Assembly (NCBI GenBank): GCA_030142905.1
Contig: JASJOG010000461.1
Span: 53,501-117,500, forward strand
Length of the DNA: 64,000 bases
DNA from: Heliopora coerulea
Lineage: Eukaryota; Cnidaria; Anthozoa; Scleralcyonacea; Helioporidae
Direction of reading: 5' to 3'
Part shown: one piece after another, positions 10,893-21,230 of the stretch
Layout: each line of letters starts with the position of its first letter
Position numbering within the stretch: position 1 is the stretch's first letter
Notes under the pieces: generated by a model
What the model saw: only the letters and a program-made list of their open reading frames with translations
Databases searched by the model: none
What the model was told of the DNA's origin: nothing
Translations under genes and position numbers: made by a program

Positions 10893-12236
10893 GCGCAATC
10901 CGACACCGAAGTAAGCTCAGATGAATTATTCATCAGTGAAACCCGCACAGTCAAAACAAACACTGACAATGACGAAATTTTCAGAAACCTCAGCGTGAAC
11001 GGCAAATCCACTTGTTTCAAGTTAGACACTGGTGCTCAGCGCAATGTAATACCGCACAGTTTGTTTTCCAAGTTACCGAACAAAGGAAAGCTTCGACAAA
11101 CCAAAACAAAGGTTACCGCTTATGGTGGAGGAAACGTGCCTATCAAGGGACTATGTCAACTGAAAATTGCTACAAACGAAAAAGCAATTCACGCCGATTT
11201 CTACGTTGTCTCCCTGCCACACTCCAGACCGCTTCTTGGATTAAAATCTTGCCAAGAATTGAATTTAATTACCGTCAACGAAATCCAGACAAACAACGAC
11301 AATGATCCTAACATCCTCGAAGAATTCAACGATGTCTTCACTGGTCTTCGACAAGTCGCAGGTGAATACCACATCGAGCTGAAAGGAGATGCTCAGCCAA
11401 AAATCCACCCACCTAGAAATGTCCCACTAAGTCTAATGCCAAAACTAAAGGAAACACTTGCCAAACTTGAGAAAACTGGAGTAATGAGCAAATCCGAGAA
11501 ACCAAGTGATTGGGTCAACAGTCTTGAAATTGTTGAGAAGAAAGATGGATCTCTACGCGCCTGCCTCGACCCGAAGGATCTGAATAAGGCAATCAAGCGA
11601 GAATACTACAAGTATCCATCGATTGAGACAATCTCTAGTAAGCCAAGGGGAAAGAAAGTTTTTACTTTCATTGACATGACCAATTGTTACTGGCATAAGA
11701 AGCTTGATGAACAATCTTCTGAACTATGTACTTTCAACACGCATTTTGGAAGGTACAAATTTAACAGAATGCCCTTTGGAATTTGCTCCGCATCTGACAT
11801 CGCCCAGAAACTGGTTGAAGACCATTTTGGTGATATTGATGGTGTTCTGCCTGCACATGATGATATCACCATCGCTGGCAAAGACATCGAAGAGCATGAC
11901 ATTATTCTACGACGAGTACTCAACCGCGCAAGGGAAAGTAACGTAAAGTTCAATCGGAACAAGATCCAGCTGAGAGTGAACGAGGTCAAATACCTAGGAG
12001 ATATTGTCAGTGCTGATGGATTCAAGCCAGATGAAACAAAAGTTAAAGCCATTGTGGACATGCCACGTCCTGACAACAAGCAAGACCTCCAACGCTTTTT
12101 GGGAATGGTCAACTACCTCTCATCATTTATTCCTAATGTTTCTGCAATCATTGCACCATTGAGAGCCCTGTTGAAGAAAGATGCCCAGTGGATATGGTAC
12201 CACGAGCATGATCGGAGCTTGGAGAAAAAGTCTTGA
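10893..12236 (+). pseudogene. Gypsy-2 protease and reverse transcriptase
   Basis: The aspartic protease motif LDTGAQRNVIP (catalytic D-T-G) is at about 11025-11055. It is followed by an RT domain with DWVNSLEIVEKKDGSLRACL, FTFIDMTNCYWHKKL, FNRMPFGICSAS and HDDITIAG, then the connection motif LQRFLGMVNYLSSFIPN. The two catalytic aspartates of the usual YxDD box are kept, but the first residues read AH instead of YV/YA. The frame ends at a TGA at 12234-12236 just where RNase H should begin; a one-base shift puts the RNase H frame on from 12233. Confidence 0.8.
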
Positions 12237-12418
12237 CAAGTAACCCAGTCCTAAAATTTTATGATGTGGATAAACCAGCAACGCTCCAAGTAGATGCCTC
12301 TCTACATAGCTTAGAAGCATGCCTCTTACAGGAAGGACATCCTGTACCCTATGCATCAAGATCCTTAACGAAAGCTGAGGAACATTATGCCCAAATTGAA
12401 AAAGAACTCTTGGCAATC
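12233..12418 (+). pseudogene. Gypsy-2 RNase H, 5' part, cut by LINE
   Basis: LKFYDVDKPATLQVDASLHS followed by YASRSLTKAEEHYAQIEKEL is the start of a Ty3/Gypsy RNase H. The LINE inserted at 12419 interrupts it after KELLAI. The domain resumes at 13522 (V-x-C-EK..YTYGVKVDVQSDHKPLEP) with a further one-base deletion near 13535. The uninterrupted reading frame 12233-13369 is therefore an accidental fusion of RNase H with LINE reverse transcriptase. Confidence 0.8.
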
Positions 12419-13516
12419 TTGGCAATTTCGGATGCTCTTCCAATTACTGTCGGCGTGCCCCAAGGTAGCATCTTGGGTCCACTATTATTTATCATTTATA
12501 TTGATGACTTGCCAACTACGGTTACAAATTCCGAAATGCTACTTTATGCTGATGATGCGGTAATTTACTGTTATAACTCAAATCTCCAAGAATTGCAAAA
12601 AGAATTGAATGATGATCTTTTAACTGTTGCCATGTGGTTGAACGATAACAGGTTAACCCTAAATCTTGAAAAAACTGAATGTATGTTAATTGGCAGCAGT
12701 CGCAAGCTTGGAAATATAAGGACGTTGTCTGTATCTATTTTTAATTATAAAATTAGTAATGTAAATAGTTTTAAATATTTAGGGGTGTTTTTATCCAATG
12801 ATCTTACATGGTCAAATCATATAGATTACTTAACGTCCAAAATTAATCAAAGGCTAGGGCTTTTAAGAAGAATTAAGCACATGTTACCCTTTAAAGCGCG
12901 AGTTTTATTTTATAATGGTTTAGTTCTCCCTTTGTTTGATTATGCAGATATTGTATGGGGAGATAAAAACAATACCACACTAATGAATAACTTGCAGATA
13001 TTACAAAATAAGGCTGCTAAGATTATTCTGGATAGATCATTATATTCATCCGCCTCTGAAGCACTTGATTCGTTAAAATGGATTACATTAGAACAAAGAA
13101 GATTTTACCATAAATGTCTATTTATATATAAATGTGTAAATGGTTACACACATCACTCTATGGATTTATTAACAGTAGGAGACGTGCATGGTTACAACAC
13201 GAGAAATAAAGATAAGGTGAGATTACCCCATGTTACACGTAATTGGGGTAAGCAGAGAATGTGCTATCAAGCAGTGGATAACTGGAACAGTCTCGATATA
13301 GATATTAGAACTACGACAGATATTAAACTTTTTAAATTTAAGATGCTGAATATTTTACAGCACTCTTAGTTTTTAGCTTCTATTTATTTTTTTTCTTTTT
13401 CAATTTTATATACTTAGATTTGTATGTGTTTTGTAATATATTAACTCAGGTCCTTTTTGAAAATCATTTATTATGAAAAAGTTTCCTGATTAAATATTAT
13501 TATTCATTCATTCATT
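12419..13516 (+). mobile_element. 5'-truncated LINE (CR1/Jockey-like) inside Gypsy-2
   Basis: Encodes the last part of a non-LTR RT: VGVPQGSILGPLLFIIYIDD, the catalytic box MLLYADDAVIYC, thumb region LGVFLSNDLTWSNHI and a C-terminal domain (LQNKAAKIILDRS, WNSLDIDIRTTTDIKLFK) to a stop at 13369. A 3' UTR of about 150 bp ends in an ATTC repeat. Candidate target duplications CAATC flank it at 12414-12418 and 13517-13521. The reading frame has no internal stop, so the insertion is fairly young. 5' truncation is typical of target-primed reverse transcription. Confidence 0.8.
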
Positions 13517-13604
13517 CAATCGTATTCGGTTGTGAAAAGTCCACTGCTACACATATGGAGTCAAAGTAGATGTTCAAAGCGACCACAAGCCCCTCGAGCC
13601 CATC

Positions 13605-15003
13605 ATGAAGAAACCGCTTTCACAAACACCGCCGAGAATACAACGCTTGCTGATTCGACTCCAGAAATATCAATTAGAAGTCAGATATGTTCCAGGAAAA
13701 TACCTCTACATTGCTGACACGTTATCCAGAGCGTTCCTTACAGAATCAGATGATCTACCTACATCAGACCTGCACGAAGATAGCGAAGTCATGATACATA
13801 GCCTTGTCACAAATCTACCAGTCACTGACAAAAAGATGATTCAGTTAAAGGAAGCAACAAGAACTGATGAAATACTCCAGATCCTCGCTAAAACAATCAA
13901 GCAAGGCTGGCCAAACAACAAGAGAAATGTTCCTAAAGAAATTATCCAATACTGGCAATACAAAGATGAATTGAGTGAAGCAGGAGGACTGCTTTTCAAA
14001 AGCCAGAAGCTCATAATTCCCAGTTCCATGAGATCAGAGATGTTGAACCTCATCCATGAAAGTCACTTTGGAACCACAAAATGCAAAGCGCGTGCACGAA
14101 CTGTGATTTACTGGCCTGGTATGTCAGCCGACATAGAACGCCCCATTAGTAAGTGTGACATATGCCTCACCTACAGGTCAGTCAATCCCATGGTAGAAAC
14201 TTGGTTCTGATATCCTCGAATACAAAGGAAAGAGCTTCCTTGTAGTCGTAGATTACTACTCGAAGTATATCGAAACCTGTAATATGGGAGAGAAGACAGC
14301 ATCCAGTGTAATCAAGCACATGAAACCTATCCTTGCTTGTTATGGAATCCCAGAAGAGATTGTCGCAGACAACATGCCATACAACAGCAGAGAATTCCAA
14401 CAATTTGCCAAAGACTGGGATTTCAAGGTCACTACAACAAGTCCTACCTATCCACAATCAAATGGAATGAGCGAAAAGGCAGTTCAGACGGTGAAGAAAA
14501 TATTGAAGAAATCAACAGACCCCTTCATCGGTCTCCTTGAGTACAGGAACGCCCCAGTAAGTGGTGTGAGCTACACACCAATGCAACTACTCATGAGCAG
14601 AACTGCTCGTACCAAGATACCAACATGTCCTATACTGATGAAGCCGAGAGTCGCCACAGGAGTCGTCCGCCAACTCCAGAGAAACCAGGACAAACAGAAA
14701 CACAACTATGACAAGGGATCGAAAGCACTTCAGCCACTGAAACCACAAGACCAAGTCCGAATACGCCAAGGAAAACGATGGATACCAGCCACGGTCACTG
14801 CAACTGCATCGACCCCAAGATCTTGCATTGTGAGAACCCAAGATGAACAAACCTATCTTCGAAACAGAAGACACCTTCTGAAAACAGATGAGCTACCCCA
14901 AGAGAACATGGACCAAACAAAAGACAGCGAAGGAGTGAACAAAAGGAGCGAAGACAGCGCTATTGACAAGACAATTCATGAAAGGTTTGCCAAAAGGCAT
15001 TAG
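13605..15003 (+). pseudogene. Gypsy-2 RNase H end and integrase
   Basis: After PRIQRLLIRLQKYQLEVRYV (RNase H end) and a linker comes the integrase zinc-binding domain (H-ESH near 14058 and CDICL near 14156), then the catalytic core: VVVDYYSKY, VADNMPYNS and SNGMSEKAVQT carry the D, D and E residues. A frame break with a small deletion near 14206 separates the zinc domain from the core. The C-terminal part has the KPQDQVRIRQGKRWIPATV segment typical of Gypsy integrase tails and ends at 15003. No chromodomain was recognised. Confidence 0.8.
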
Positions 15004-15121
15004 ATTAAAATTATTGGAAAGTGACCCAACGCCAGATCTCCCCAAAATGGTTTCGTTCGTTCAACGATATCGAGCCATTCAAGATTACACGGATTAAAAC
15101 AATGACATTCGTAGTGCTGGT

Positions 15122-15425
15122 ATGGCGAGCGAAAGGAGTGGCGAAGACATGGCCAGTTTGGTTGCGTTAGTCTCGGACATCGCCGTCCGTCAAAAGAATT
15201 TAGAAGAGAAGCTCTCAAAAACTGAACGGGATGGTAATCCGGGTTCGACGAGGAATCGAAGAAATAAAAAGTGATTTTTTTGTAAAAGGATGGGCCACAT
15301 CGCCAGGGAGTGTTGGTATAACGATCGAAGCCAAAGCCAGAGCCAGACGACGGACAACAGAAACAGATTTTACGAATGTCAGGGATACGGACATTTTGCC
15401 AAGGACTGTGCAAATCATTTAAACT
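15122..15425 (+). pseudogene. Gypsy-1 gag C-terminus with degraded zinc knuckles
   Basis: The frame from ATG 15122 includes SLVALVSDIAVRQKNLEEKL and then, after a TGA near 15274, CKRMGHIAREC and CQGYGHFAKDC. Both look like CCHC knuckles that lost the first cysteine (in the second, TTT where TGT is expected). This is the continuation of the gag begun at 9854; the intervening 5 kb is Gypsy-2. The frame closes at 15441. Confidence 0.6.
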
Positions 15426-15529
15426 CCCAACGGGTGATTTGATAAAGTGGGGTCACAGATCGCCCTGGGGTAAGTTGTGACAATCAACGTTATAGTGATT
15501 ATACAAATGTTTCTTTACACACACAACCT

Positions 15530-16399
15530 TTTATTAAGTTTTTCATAAATAACGTAGAGGTACATGCACTAATTGACACTGCTTCGATGAGGACATTTAT
15601 TAGCAGTAGAATTCATAACATTGATTTTGATAGAACGTTAATTAATACTACCGTAGAAGAACGCTGTGTATCTATTACCGGGGGTAGCTTGAATATTCTT
15701 GGACATCTCAACGCCAATGTAAGGTTTCCCAAAGGTAAGAATGCGCACGAAGGACGGTTTCTTGTTAGCGATAACATCAATTACGACTATGTGTTAGGGT
15801 GGGGCTTCCTTAAACTAAATAAGTTGAGTTTACAGGGTAATTTCGATAGTGGTATTAGCTCCTATTACCTAACGGGGACTCACGGGCGGACTAAAGTGAT
15901 TGCATATTCCCTACCCAAAGGTGAGCCGGTATCTGGCGTGACTGAGGCGAGAAATTTCCATACTGGGGAACAGTCAGAAACATGTGAGGGGGACGATTCA
16001 ACTGTTCTTATCCAGTCGCGTATGCAAGCTGATATTGCTGTAGTTTTAGATCAAAGCGTTGCCGTGCCTGCTAGAACCGAGATGATTCTAGAGGGTAGAT
16101 TAGTAAAGTCAGCAAAGGCAGACGGAGTTATGATAGCACCATTTAGTAATACTGGTAATCATGATTTAGGTAATGGTATGCATGTGGCTCATACGGCAGT
16201 TTGTCTCAAAGGTAAAAATGTTTTTCTCGGAGTCATGAATGCCCAGGGTGAACCGATGGAGCTAAAGTTTGGTACCAAAGTGCCAACATTTAGTCCATTA
16301 GTCCACTCCCACAGCAAGACTAGCAGTGCGAGTTGCAGTGTAAAAATGGATAATGAATGTAACATTGTTGTAAGTGATGTAATGGGGTTGTTGTTGTAA
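15530..16399 (+). pseudogene. Gypsy-1 protease and pre-RT region
   Basis: LIDTASMRTFISSRI at about 15568 carries the D-T-A variant of the aspartic-protease active site. ILGHLNANVRFP and DYVLGWGFLKLNKL correspond to the flap and the LGxDFL-like strand of Gypsy proteases. A following region (VPARTEMILEGRL, GVMNAQGEPMELKFGTKV) is the segment that normally precedes RT. No RT follows; the frame enters the 3' LTR at 16359 and stops at 16397-16399. The pol deletion is the notable defect. Confidence 0.7.
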
Positions 16400-16536
16400 T
16401 CGGAGTGAGTAGTTATGTTGACTGATATTGACGTTAAAAAGGGAGATATAAGGGTATGCACGAATGATAATAAAACAGACTTAAACTAGATCTCAAAGTG
16501 TTAGTGTCCGTTTTGCTCTAAGTTCGACCCGTTACA
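16359..16536 (+). repeat. 3' LTR of Gypsy-1
   Basis: Starts TGTAACATTGTTG and ends CGTTACA, followed by ACTA, the 4-bp target duplication also present before the 5' LTR. It carries GGGAGATATAAGGG and an AATAAAA signal, which could serve as promoter and polyadenylation site; that role is inferred. Confidence 0.85.
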
Positions 16537-16540
16537 ACTA

Positions 16541-16575
16541 GACTGTGGTCTTCGACAGGTACATGACTATAGAAA
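16541..16575 (-). other. Half of a hammerhead-like motif of the Penelope-like element, split by Gypsy-1
   Basis: Joining the two flanks of Gypsy-1 (up to 9622 and from 16541) gives, on the minus strand, CTGTCGAAGACCAC, a short loop with the ACTA site, GTGGCCGAAAG and TTCGTCG. That is the order core, helix II, GAAA of a hammerhead ribozyme, located just downstream of the GIY-YIG end of the minus-strand Penelope-like element, where such ribozymes are known to lie. The core reads CTGTCGA rather than CTGANGA, so activity is doubtful. Confidence 0.4.
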
Positions 16576-16659
16576 ATTGCAAGCTTATAAATTATTCTAA
16601 TGGGATGACATCACCGATGAAGAATTTAAGTTATTTACATGAAACAGATTAGATAGTTA

Positions 16660-18660
16660 GATTGTCAGCGTCTTTTGTTGTTTCCGTGTGCCATGATTCC
16701 AATGTTTTCCTTATCCTAAAATTTCCTCTGTCAATAATTTCTCCCTTTTCAAAGTCAATTTTATGTCCATTTTTCCAAGCATGAGAAGCTACGTTTGAAC
16801 CTTTCGCATAATTTTTAACATTTCTCAAATGCTTTTTTTTTCTTGTTTCAAACGCTTTTCCCGTTTCTCTAATATATGACCAGGTACAACCTGCTCAAGG
16901 AATCTTGTAAATTACATTCGTCTGTTTGTTAAGTTCGGGTTTATGTTTTGGTGAGGGAGAGTGTTGTTGCAATGTCAGTAATGGTTTCGTTGCTACTTCT
17001 ATGTCATGTTGACGGAGAGTTCTGGTTAGCTGCTCAGTTACGCCCTCGATATATGGTAAGGTTACGTATCTTCTGTGGGTTGTAGGGTCGACCATCTTAA
17101 AAAACATACCTACCAATTCTTCAGGTGTAGGAGTTGAGTGCGTTGACTTGGTATCTGTTATGATGTTGTTGATGAATCGTAAAGGGTAGCTGTTTGCGCG
17201 TAAGGCGTATTTGACATGCTTTCGCTCTTTAGTTTTTCCTTCTTGGGTATTTGGTAGTGTGAAGGCTTGGTGGATCAATGTTTTAGCTGTGCTGACCTTA
17301 TGTTTCTGCTCGTGGTGGGAATTGTAGTCTAGATATCGGTCTGTATGAGTTGGTTTTCTGTAGACATCAACGCTGTGATGATGATGTCAAGGAATGCTAG
17401 TTTGTCGTTGTTTTCATGTTATATGGTGAATTGTATGTTTGGGTCCATTGAGTTCAGTGTGTCGTGGAATGTTTGAATGGCGTTCTTCTTGATGATAGAA
17501 AAACTATCACCTACGAAGCGTTTCCATGTCTTGGACGGTACAGGAGTTGTCTTGATGGCCATTTCCTCAATTCGTTCCATGCAGAGATTTGCAACAACCA
17601 GGCTAACAGGGCTCCCCATGGCGCATCCATGTATTTGTTTGTATGTTTGTCCTTGGAAGATGAAGTAGTTGTTGGACAGCACGTAATTTAATAGTGAAAT
17701 TATGTCATCAATGTTCATATTCGTTCTATGGCTGATGGTGCTGTCATTTTAGAGTTTCTCTCTGATGTAATCATATGCCTTCTCCACTGGTATTCCAGTG
17801 AATAAAGAGATCACGTCGATCGACAACATTACTTCATCATTTGTTATATCAATGTCTGATATTTCGTTAGCGAACTCTTTGGAATTTTCAACGGCAAAAT
17901 CATTTTTATTTTGGAGCGGAGATAGTATATCTGTAAGGAACTTTGATGTATTATATAGTGCCGAATCAATACTTGTAATGATGAGTCTTAATGGGTTCCC
18001 TGGCTTGTGTTGCTTTAACAATCCTCTTATTGTAGGTTGTAAACCGTCTGTGGAGTAAAGTTTTTTGTAAGTCCTTTCATCTAATTTTCCTTGGGTTTTT
18101 AGAGTAAGAAGTTTTGTGTTTAGTTCCCGTTCTATCTTTTTAAATGGTTGCTTTTTTCTTTCTGATACGTTTTTTCGTCACTCAGTAAGTCGTTCATCTT
18201 TTCATCATATTCTTTTCTATCCATCACTACGAAACAGTTACCTCTATCATCTTTCATGATAACTCTAGTCTTGTCATTCTTAAGTTCTTATAAAGCTTTT
18301 CTCTCTTCGAGGGTTGTATTACGTGCAGGTAAACGTGATTTGTCAAGAATGCTGGCAGTAGAAGTGCGGATCGAATCTCGGGTTTCTTCAGGAAGGTCTT
18401 TAATGACACCTTCAATTTCAGCAACAATGTTCTTATACGGGATATTGTTCGGGGTAATGGCAAACTTGAGACCTTTTTCTAGGATTTTTCTTTTTCTTTT
18501 TCCAAGTTTTCCTCCAAGAAAATCGAAGTGGTAACTTTGAACAGCCTAGTAAAGCCCTCTGCTCGCTTTAGCAAAGATCTATTTATTTTCACGATAATTA
18601 TGGAGTGTCTTCGCCACACTTTTTTCACTAATATCAATATTTTCTGGTTCATTGAGCTTA
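16660..18660 (-). pseudogene. Penelope-like element 3 (N-terminal region, RT, GIY-YIG)
   Basis: On the minus strand, in order: an N-terminal region with ISEKSVAKTLHNYRENK and HFDFLGGKLGKRKRKILEKG (about 18630-18480); MKDDRGNCFVVMDRKEYDEK (18255-18210); RT fragments with LKQHKPGNPLRLIITSIDS (about 18020-17965), GCAMGSPVSLVVANLCMERI (about 17620-17570) and WKRFVGDSFSII where YVDD is expected (about 17530); then a linker and GIY-YIG end with SWSYIRETGKAFETRKKKHL (about 16885-16825). The catalytic box reads FVGD, losing one aspartate, and several stops are present. It is a different subfamily from copies A and B. Confidence 0.8.
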
Positions 18661-18959
18661 TATATATATTTATAAAATAACATGCGTCCTGGAGACACGG
18701 TGGACGTCATTTTCATTTTGTATTAGAGTACAGAGACATGAATGACGTCACGAAAACTCAACTAAACCTTGGTTATTTTATAAAACAAATAGAAAATAGC
18801 TTTTGTTTCGGTACTGTGATAGAAACATGAATAGCGCCATTACAACTTGCATTATTAGGTAATGGCTAACTGGAAAGAATACTTGATAGAGCTAATGGCT
18901 GCCAGTAAAAAATACTTGATAGAGCTTTTAATCAAGGCGAAAGAGATAAACCAATTGGA

Positions 18960-19590
18960 CCCACCAAATGTCCATTCTATTTAAAAATTCCATTGATAGG
19001 ACAAATTTCCGAAACTTTTCGACAATCGATCTAGTTAATCACTGAGCAAACATTTTTTTGTCGCTAGATTCATTGGAATTTTTTCGACGGAAACTATCGT
19101 CCCACCCACTCACAAAGACTCTCTACCTGCTTCTTTATCAAGATGTGTTGTTTACGAATTTAAATGCCGAATGTGGATCTCGCTATGTGGGTAGAACTAA
19201 TCAGAGACTGGGGGACCATTCACACTAGCGTGTTAGATCGATTTGAGATCGATGTAAGTCAAAATCGACCATAGTGTGAACGCTTGAATGAGAACTGAGA
19301 TCGATCCAAACGAGTGTGAACATCCTCACGAAGCGAATTGAGATCGATCTCACCGTGAACGGCCCCTGGGTGATGGGATCAAACAACATGTTCCTAGCGT
19401 CATTAGAAATAAAACTCAGCCATCACGACAACAAGCAGAACGACAATGCCGTTCCAGTCAATTCATTAGTTGTGATTCAGCTGTTGGCAAACACCTTCTG
19501 TCTAACAAGTCTTGCACCGAAACCTACTCAGACGATAATTTTAGAATTCTTTACAAATGCCGTTCCGCCTTTCAATTGAAAGTGATGTAA
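18960..19590 (+). pseudogene. Penelope-like GIY-YIG fragment, split by a MITE
   Basis: The plus strand encodes PLIGQISETFRQSI near 18985, then CVVYEFKC and, after a one-base shift, SRYVGRTNQRLGD up to 19212. The frame resumes after the MITE at about 19366 with GDGIKQHVPSVIRNK, SCDSAVGKHLLSNKSC and DDNFRILYKCRSAFQLKV to a stop near 19587. VVYEFKC..YVGRT..RL is the GIY-YIG core of Penelope nucleases. The RT part is missing; upstream, a 40-codon frame at 18862 has a 33-bp internal duplication and may be a trace of the N-terminus. Confidence 0.75.
19213..19365. mobile_element. 153-bp MITE with 5-bp target duplication
   Basis: Inserted in the GIY-YIG codons of the Penelope fragment. CTGGG occurs on both sides (19208-19212 and 19366-19370). 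Termini are GGACCATTCACAC on the left and the inverse complement of GGGCCGTTCACGG on the right. Internal GATCGAT words are repeated (AGATCGATCT, GAGATCGAT). There is no coding capacity. Taking out the element and one CTGGG gives a continuous nuclease motif, which fixes the boundaries. Confidence 0.75.
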
Positions 19591-19859
19591 GCCATTTACA
19601 TAAAACGTAATGATCCGGATCTGTACTGGGATGACCCGCAAATTGACCCGCATGTCAGCCTCTATGATGGCTTCAAAATACAGTTTGCAGGTATCGTTCC
19701 AGTCTTTGTAGAGTTCAGTGGTGTTTTCTCTCCCGGCCAAACAACAAAATTTCAAACTTTGACCTCAAAAATCTCCATGAATACGAAATTTTCAAAAAAG
19801 AAGATATATTACATTTCTTATCGGAAAAATCCAAAGGATGCGATAATGTAAAATGCCCA

Positions 19860-20710
19860 CACATGGGATAGCACTTTAAAATGTCTTCCATAATTACGGG
19901 CTATTCTAGGCCTTCGTTGGTGAGGGGTGATGAGATGAAATACTTGCCGGCCAGCGTTATGCATCTCCAGGTTTCTTTGTCTTGGGTAAAGCCTTTATTT
20001 GTGGGTATATGTTCTCACATTCTTTATGTTAACCAACAATATCTTTCTTTTTCGTCCTCTTGGCCTTTTGCCTTCTATCTACTCTGCTATCAAAATGGAC
20101 AAGATCATGTCTGAGAATGTGGCCATTCCAATTCATTTTCCTTTTCATAATGGTTTTGTTAAGCCTCTTTTCCAGTCCCACTCTATTCAAAGCATCTTCA
20201 TTACCGATTCTGTCAACAATGAAATTTTTTCATCATCCTTCATAGCCGTAATTCGCAACTCTCTAGTCGTTGGTTGTCCGCTATTCCCATACAAGCATAT
20301 TCCCACAAAGCAATACACTGGAGACCAATGATTTAATTAGCCTCTTTTTGAATTTGCGATCAAACATTTTGGCGAATCGCTCTTTGTGTGTGTTCACTGC
20401 ATCCTTTAGCCAACGAGATTCTTGGTATTTGCCTCGCAGTACCCATTCCCAGTTATCATACTCCCCAAGTACTGCTTTTTTTCCCACTTCTTCCAACTCA
20501 TTTCCATCAATATTCTTCTTTATCCTACCACTCTCGTGCCTCCTAATTCTCATAACTTTCGTCTTTTTAATGCTGATTTCCATTCTGTAATCTTCCGCAA
20601 CGGCATTAAGGTTGTCTATCTCCCTATCAAGCCGAGCTTCAGCGTTGGCTATCATTGCTTGATCATCTGCGAACCTCATACAATAGTTTATTAGTCTCAT
20701 TTGATTTAAA
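19860..20710 (-). pseudogene. LINE 3' fragment (RTE-like reverse transcriptase end)
   Basis: The minus-strand frame 20700-20281 has the RT catalytic box MRFADDQAMIANAEARL, then DNLNAVAEDYRMEISIKKTK and a thumb region. Beyond 20281, in other frames and with stops, the C-terminal pattern continues: MKMLGIEWDWKRGLTKPL and IEGKRPRGRKRKIL, the basic GKRPRGR tail found in this type of LINE (the LINE at 53440-56588 has VRGKRSRGRQLKRW in the same place). Truncated at both ends; boundaries are approximate. Confidence 0.65.
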
Positions 20711-21230
20711 TAAGATAAGTTTTAGTTTCCAAGTTTCTTGGAACTTTGTTCAAACTCTATCATTAATCTGCTGCTGAAGGACAACTCCTGATGTATAATT
20801 AACTGGTGCAGTTTTCTTCCTTAGATTTTTATTCATTTAAACAAGTGTCGTTCAGTCCTTGAAAATATCGAGACATGGCCATTTTTTAGCTTTCTCCCTA
20901 GATCCCTTGCCGGCCTTTCCCCTTTTTCATTGGTGATTGATTAAATTATCAAATGACTTTCCATCATTCACACCCCATTAATTAACATAATGATTTCCTG
21001 ATTTGATTGAATCTTTTTGAGTTATGCGGAATTTTGACGAATGAAAACTTGGCAGTAGTTTGACTTTTGTTTTGAAATATTACAATATTGACCAAAAGTG
21101 GTCGCTCAAAATTGAGTGATTTTGGCAAAAGTAGGGTCACTGATTAACAGTGTAAGTCAGAGAGGAAGACTTTTCTGAAATGGATTACAATTTACATTAT
21201 ACAGAGCTCGCTCTTTGAAGGCTTCTAAGT

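Larger units (their letters stand above)
10024..15003 (+). mobile_element. Gypsy-2: Ty3/Gypsy element inside Gypsy-1, LTRs mostly lost
   Basis: Gag, protease, RT, RNase H and integrase follow in canonical Ty3/Gypsy order from about 10090 to 15003. A primer-binding site TGGTGTCAGG at 10100 follows CATAACA, the same LTR end plus primer site as Gypsy-3, so the two belong to related families. Only about 70 bp of possible 5' LTR precedes it (with ATAAAGTTGTTGCTAT repeated at about 10022 and 10071), and no 3' LTR was found after 15003. The element is thus incomplete, and its exact junctions with Gypsy-1 are unresolved. Confidence 0.75.
9623..16536 (+). mobile_element. Gypsy-1: Ty3/Gypsy element lacking polymerase, with nested insertions
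   Basis: Near-identical LTRs at 9623-9819 and 16359-16536 start TG and end GTTACA, and the flanks carry the same 4-bp ACTA (9619-9622 and 16537-16540), so the element is complete at both ends. Internal parts of its own: a primer-binding site at 9824 (TGGTGCCAGCGG), a gag start at 9854, a zinc-knuckle region at 15122-15425 and a retropepsin-like region at 15530-16399. RT, RNase H and integrase of this family are absent, because the protease frame runs directly into the 3' LTR. Everything between about 10024 and 15003 belongs to a second element. It is therefore a non-autonomous derivative that later received Gypsy-2. Confidence 0.8.
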
